Below, one piece after another: positions 51,645 to 53,152 of a stretch of 53,152 bases of DNA (positions are counted from its first letter, which is position 1; every line of letters begins with the position of its first letter). The DNA is from an uncultured Dysosmobacter sp. (GTDB lineage: Bacteria > Bacillota > Clostridia > Oscillospirales > Oscillospiraceae): the NCBI RefSeq assembly GCF_947631635.1, contig NZ_CANRMB010000024.1, positions 1 to 53,152 on the forward strand, written 5' to 3'. Both the position numbers and the translations under genes were made by a program. Below the pieces are notes generated by a model. It was not told where the DNA came from and ran no database searches. It worked only from the letters and a program-made list of their open reading frames with translations.

Positions 51645-52408
51645 GAAAGGTCCTCCTCGTTGTTTTTGACCGTCAGGCCGTTCAATTCCTCTAAAAATTC
51701 CCGGCAGCACTTGCCGCCGCGAATTTCCTCGTAGTCAAATTTCCCGCCGATGGCATAGCTGTCATATTCCTCCGCGGTGAGGGGCAGCTTTCCCGGGTCA
51801 TAGTAGTAATAGGCCGTCTGCCCCAGTGTCTCTGTTTCCTCTTCATCCAGCACACCGTTCTGGTTCTGGTCCTGGAAGTTCCAAAGCTCCAGAGTGTAGC
51901 CCTCCAGACCCCAATCTGCCGTCACGCGATGATAGCTGGTGTAGAGGATCGCTCCTGCTGAACCCGTACTGTAATTGCGGATGACGCTCCGCCCCGGCAG
52001 ATACGCATAGCCGCCATTCCCGCAGGTGCCATAGGGCCAGTGATCCATCAGTGTGTGAAGCTCCCCGCCGCCGTACTGATACAAACTGGCTTCATATCCG
52101 CTGTGTCCCGCCGCCAGGGCCGGGATCTCTCCGCCGGTCAGATCGATCAGCGCATACTCCGCCTCCGGGACTTCCGTCTCATGGGCCAGCGCCTGTATAA
52201 AATATGCCTCTGCCCAGTCCGGTAGGCCGTCCGCCATCTGCGGCAGAGCATTTTCATTCTCCGGCGTCTCCGCCGCTGGCTCCTGGGCCGCCGGTTCCCT
52301 CTGGAGCGGCACAGCCTCCTGTTCAGCAGGCTCCCTCGCGACTTGTCCGCCGCATCCGGCTAAAAGCGCCGCAGATAAAGCGGCCAAAAGGACGGTCTTC
52401 CACCGCAT
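51641..52408 (-). CDS. Lipoprotein with an EF-hand-like loop, unknown
   Basis: A 255-residue lipoprotein. MRWKTVLLAALSAALLAGCGG gives a signal peptide with the lipobox LAGC (Cys near 19), then a Glu/Pro/Ala-rich linker to about 60. The globular part contains DQNQNGVLDEEE, matching the D-x-N-x-N-G-x-x-x-x-x-E calcium-binding loop of EF-hands. The ATG at 52408 has GGAGG eight bases before it and is preferred to longer starts. It is coupled by a 4-bp overlap to the isomerase gene. Possibly an envelope sensor or solute-binding partner; no family recognised. Confidence 0.75.
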   Translation of the reverse strand: MRWKTVLLAALSAALLAGCGGQVAREPAEQEAVPLQREPAAQEPAAETPENENALPQMADGLPDWAEAYFIQALAHETEVPEAEYALIDLTGGEIPALAAGHSGYEASLYQYGGGELHTLMDHWPYGTCGNGGYAYLPGRSVIRNYSTGSAGAILYTSYHRVTADWGLEGYTLELWNFQDQNQNGVLDEEETETLGQTAYYYYDPGKLPLTAEEYDSYAIGGKFDYEEIRGGKCCREFLEELNGLTVKNNEEDLS

Positions 52409-52587
52409 AGGCGCAGCCTCCATTTCCAGTGTTTTCTCCATGATACCATTTTTACAGCGTCCCTGGCAAGGCGTTTCCGCCGATTCAGGGCTGCTGGGTT
52501 TGCCTCTTCCTCTTGACGGAAACCGCCGATGGTTGTATGGTATGGAAAACGGGACGGTTCCCGGATCTTGACAGGAGGATATCACCC

Positions 52588-53010
52588 ATGGGCTGCTTTT
52601 ACTGTGACGAGCATCACGAGGGCCGGGAGGCCATTATGTTCAAGGTCGGCGAGATGAAGGCCGGTGTTCTCTACTTATTCAAGGACCAGGCCCACAAGGG
52701 CCGCTGTGCCCTGGCTCTGAAGGACCACAAGAAGGAGCTGTGCGAGTGCACGCCCCAGGAGCTGGCGGACTACGCCGACGATCTGGCCCGGGCCGCCGGC
52801 GCCGTCAAGGAGCTGTGGGGCTGCACCAAGATCAACCTGGGGTCCTTCGGCGACACCAATCCCCATCTGCATTTCCACATCGTCCCCAAGTACGAGGGCG
52901 GCTTTGAGTTCGGCGGCGCCTTTGCCATCACCAATCCCGAGCCCGTCCTGCTGAGTGACGGGGAGTATCAGGGGATGATCGCCGCCCTGAGGGCCAAGCT
53001 GGGAATCTGA
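52588..53010 (+). CDS. HIT-family nucleotide hydrolase/transferase
   Basis: A 140-residue histidine-triad protein. CFYCDEHHEG at the N-terminus is the zinc-type Cys pair of bacterial HIT proteins, and HLHFHIVP (near 95) contains the catalytic H-x-H-x-H. Such enzymes hydrolyse nucleoside phosphoramidates or Ap4A-like dinucleotides. AGGAGGATAT precedes the ATG at 52588. It is divergent from the lipoprotein gene and ends in a terminator. Confidence 0.9.
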   Translation: MGCFYCDEHHEGREAIMFKVGEMKAGVLYLFKDQAHKGRCALALKDHKKELCECTPQELADYADDLARAAGAVKELWGCTKINLGSFGDTNPHLHFHIVPKYEGGFEFGGAFAITNPEPVLLSDGEYQGMIAALRAKLGI

Positions 53011-53027
53011 TCTGGCAGCGATGGAAA

Positions 53028-53055
53028 CGGAGAGGCCGCGCCTCTCCGTTTTTTG
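53028..53055 (+). terminator. Terminator after the HIT gene
   Basis: CGGAGAGG-CCGCG-CCTCTCCG, then TTTTTT. A TATAAT (53105-53110) with ATG further on opens the next, incomplete gene at the window edge. Confidence 0.8.
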
Positions 53056-53152
53056 CATTTTTTTACGGAATGCCCCGGGAGTGTCCAAAATAAAGATTTG
53101 ATGATATAATAAGGGATATGAGGAAACAGACAAAAGAGGCATGGAAGAAATG

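Overview
The window looks like a chromosomal segment of a GC-rich anaerobic Firmicute of the class Clostridia, most likely an Oscillospiraceae-type gut bacterium (Flavonifractor/Lawsonibacter/Oscillibacter-like). The evidence is AGGAGG-type ribosome sites, near-consensus sigma-A promoters, the era-yqzL-recO and uvrB/uvrA/radC/mutS2 housekeeping set, a leucine T-box, methionine gamma-lyase, and strongly G/C-ending codons. The genus is inference; no rRNA is present. All calls were made by reading the sequence, without database searches.

Layout. 1-3.6 kb: a possible IS200/IS605-type end, an exported serine hydrolase behind a MerR-type promoter, a stand-alone small RNA gene, and pyridoxamine kinase. 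3.7-6.4 kb: tRNA-Leu(UAG) with a half-tRNA duplicate in front of it, a palindrome cluster, then a GH5 endoglucanase lipoprotein truncated by an IS3 remnant. 6.4-23.5 kb: DNA repair and core genes (radC, uvrB, uvrA, era, yqzL, recO, mutS2) interspersed with small metabolic genes and three families of hairpin-rich repeats. 23.6-25.7 kb: a small membrane-protein/XRE-regulator module and an MscS channel. 25.8-30 kb: an NhaC-family transporter, a LysR regulator and methionine gamma-lyase, which together look like a methionine uptake and degradation unit. 30.3-33.8 kb: leuCDB behind a T-box. 34-36.7 kb: a small orphan protein, a TPR protein, a second copy of repeat family 1 and a decayed AbiE toxin-antitoxin locus. 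36.8-39 kb: a lower-GC hybrid sensor kinase. 39.2-42.3 kb: a TetM/EF-G-like GTPase fused to a C-terminal YacP/Rae1-like NYN nuclease, followed by an LspA-like gene. 42.4-46.7 kb: an ECF sigma factor, a frame-split anti-sigma protein and a BceAB-like ABC transporter. 46.7-49.7 kb: a glycosyltransferase / VTT membrane protein / glycosyltransferase operon, probably for a membrane glycolipid. 50-53 kb: an SF0329-like protein, a TIM-barrel isomerase, a lipoprotein and a HIT hydrolase.

Most distinctive signals. (1) The translational GTPase-NYN fusion puts a ribosome-gated factor and a Rae1-type A-site mRNA nuclease in one chain. (2) Repeat family 1 (about 184 bp; copies near 7.1 and 36.1 kb plus a fragment near 49.7 kb) and a foldback-like element (11.9-12.9 kb) keep their hairpins while the stem sequences change in compensating ways. 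(3) An unidentified RNA of about 190 nt lies at 2.44-2.63 kb, between a TTGAAA-17-TATAAT promoter and a perfect terminator. (4) The promoters of the ABC transporter and of the glycolipid operon share the half-site TGTATTA/TAATACA with gaps of 6 and 16 bp, exactly one helical turn apart.
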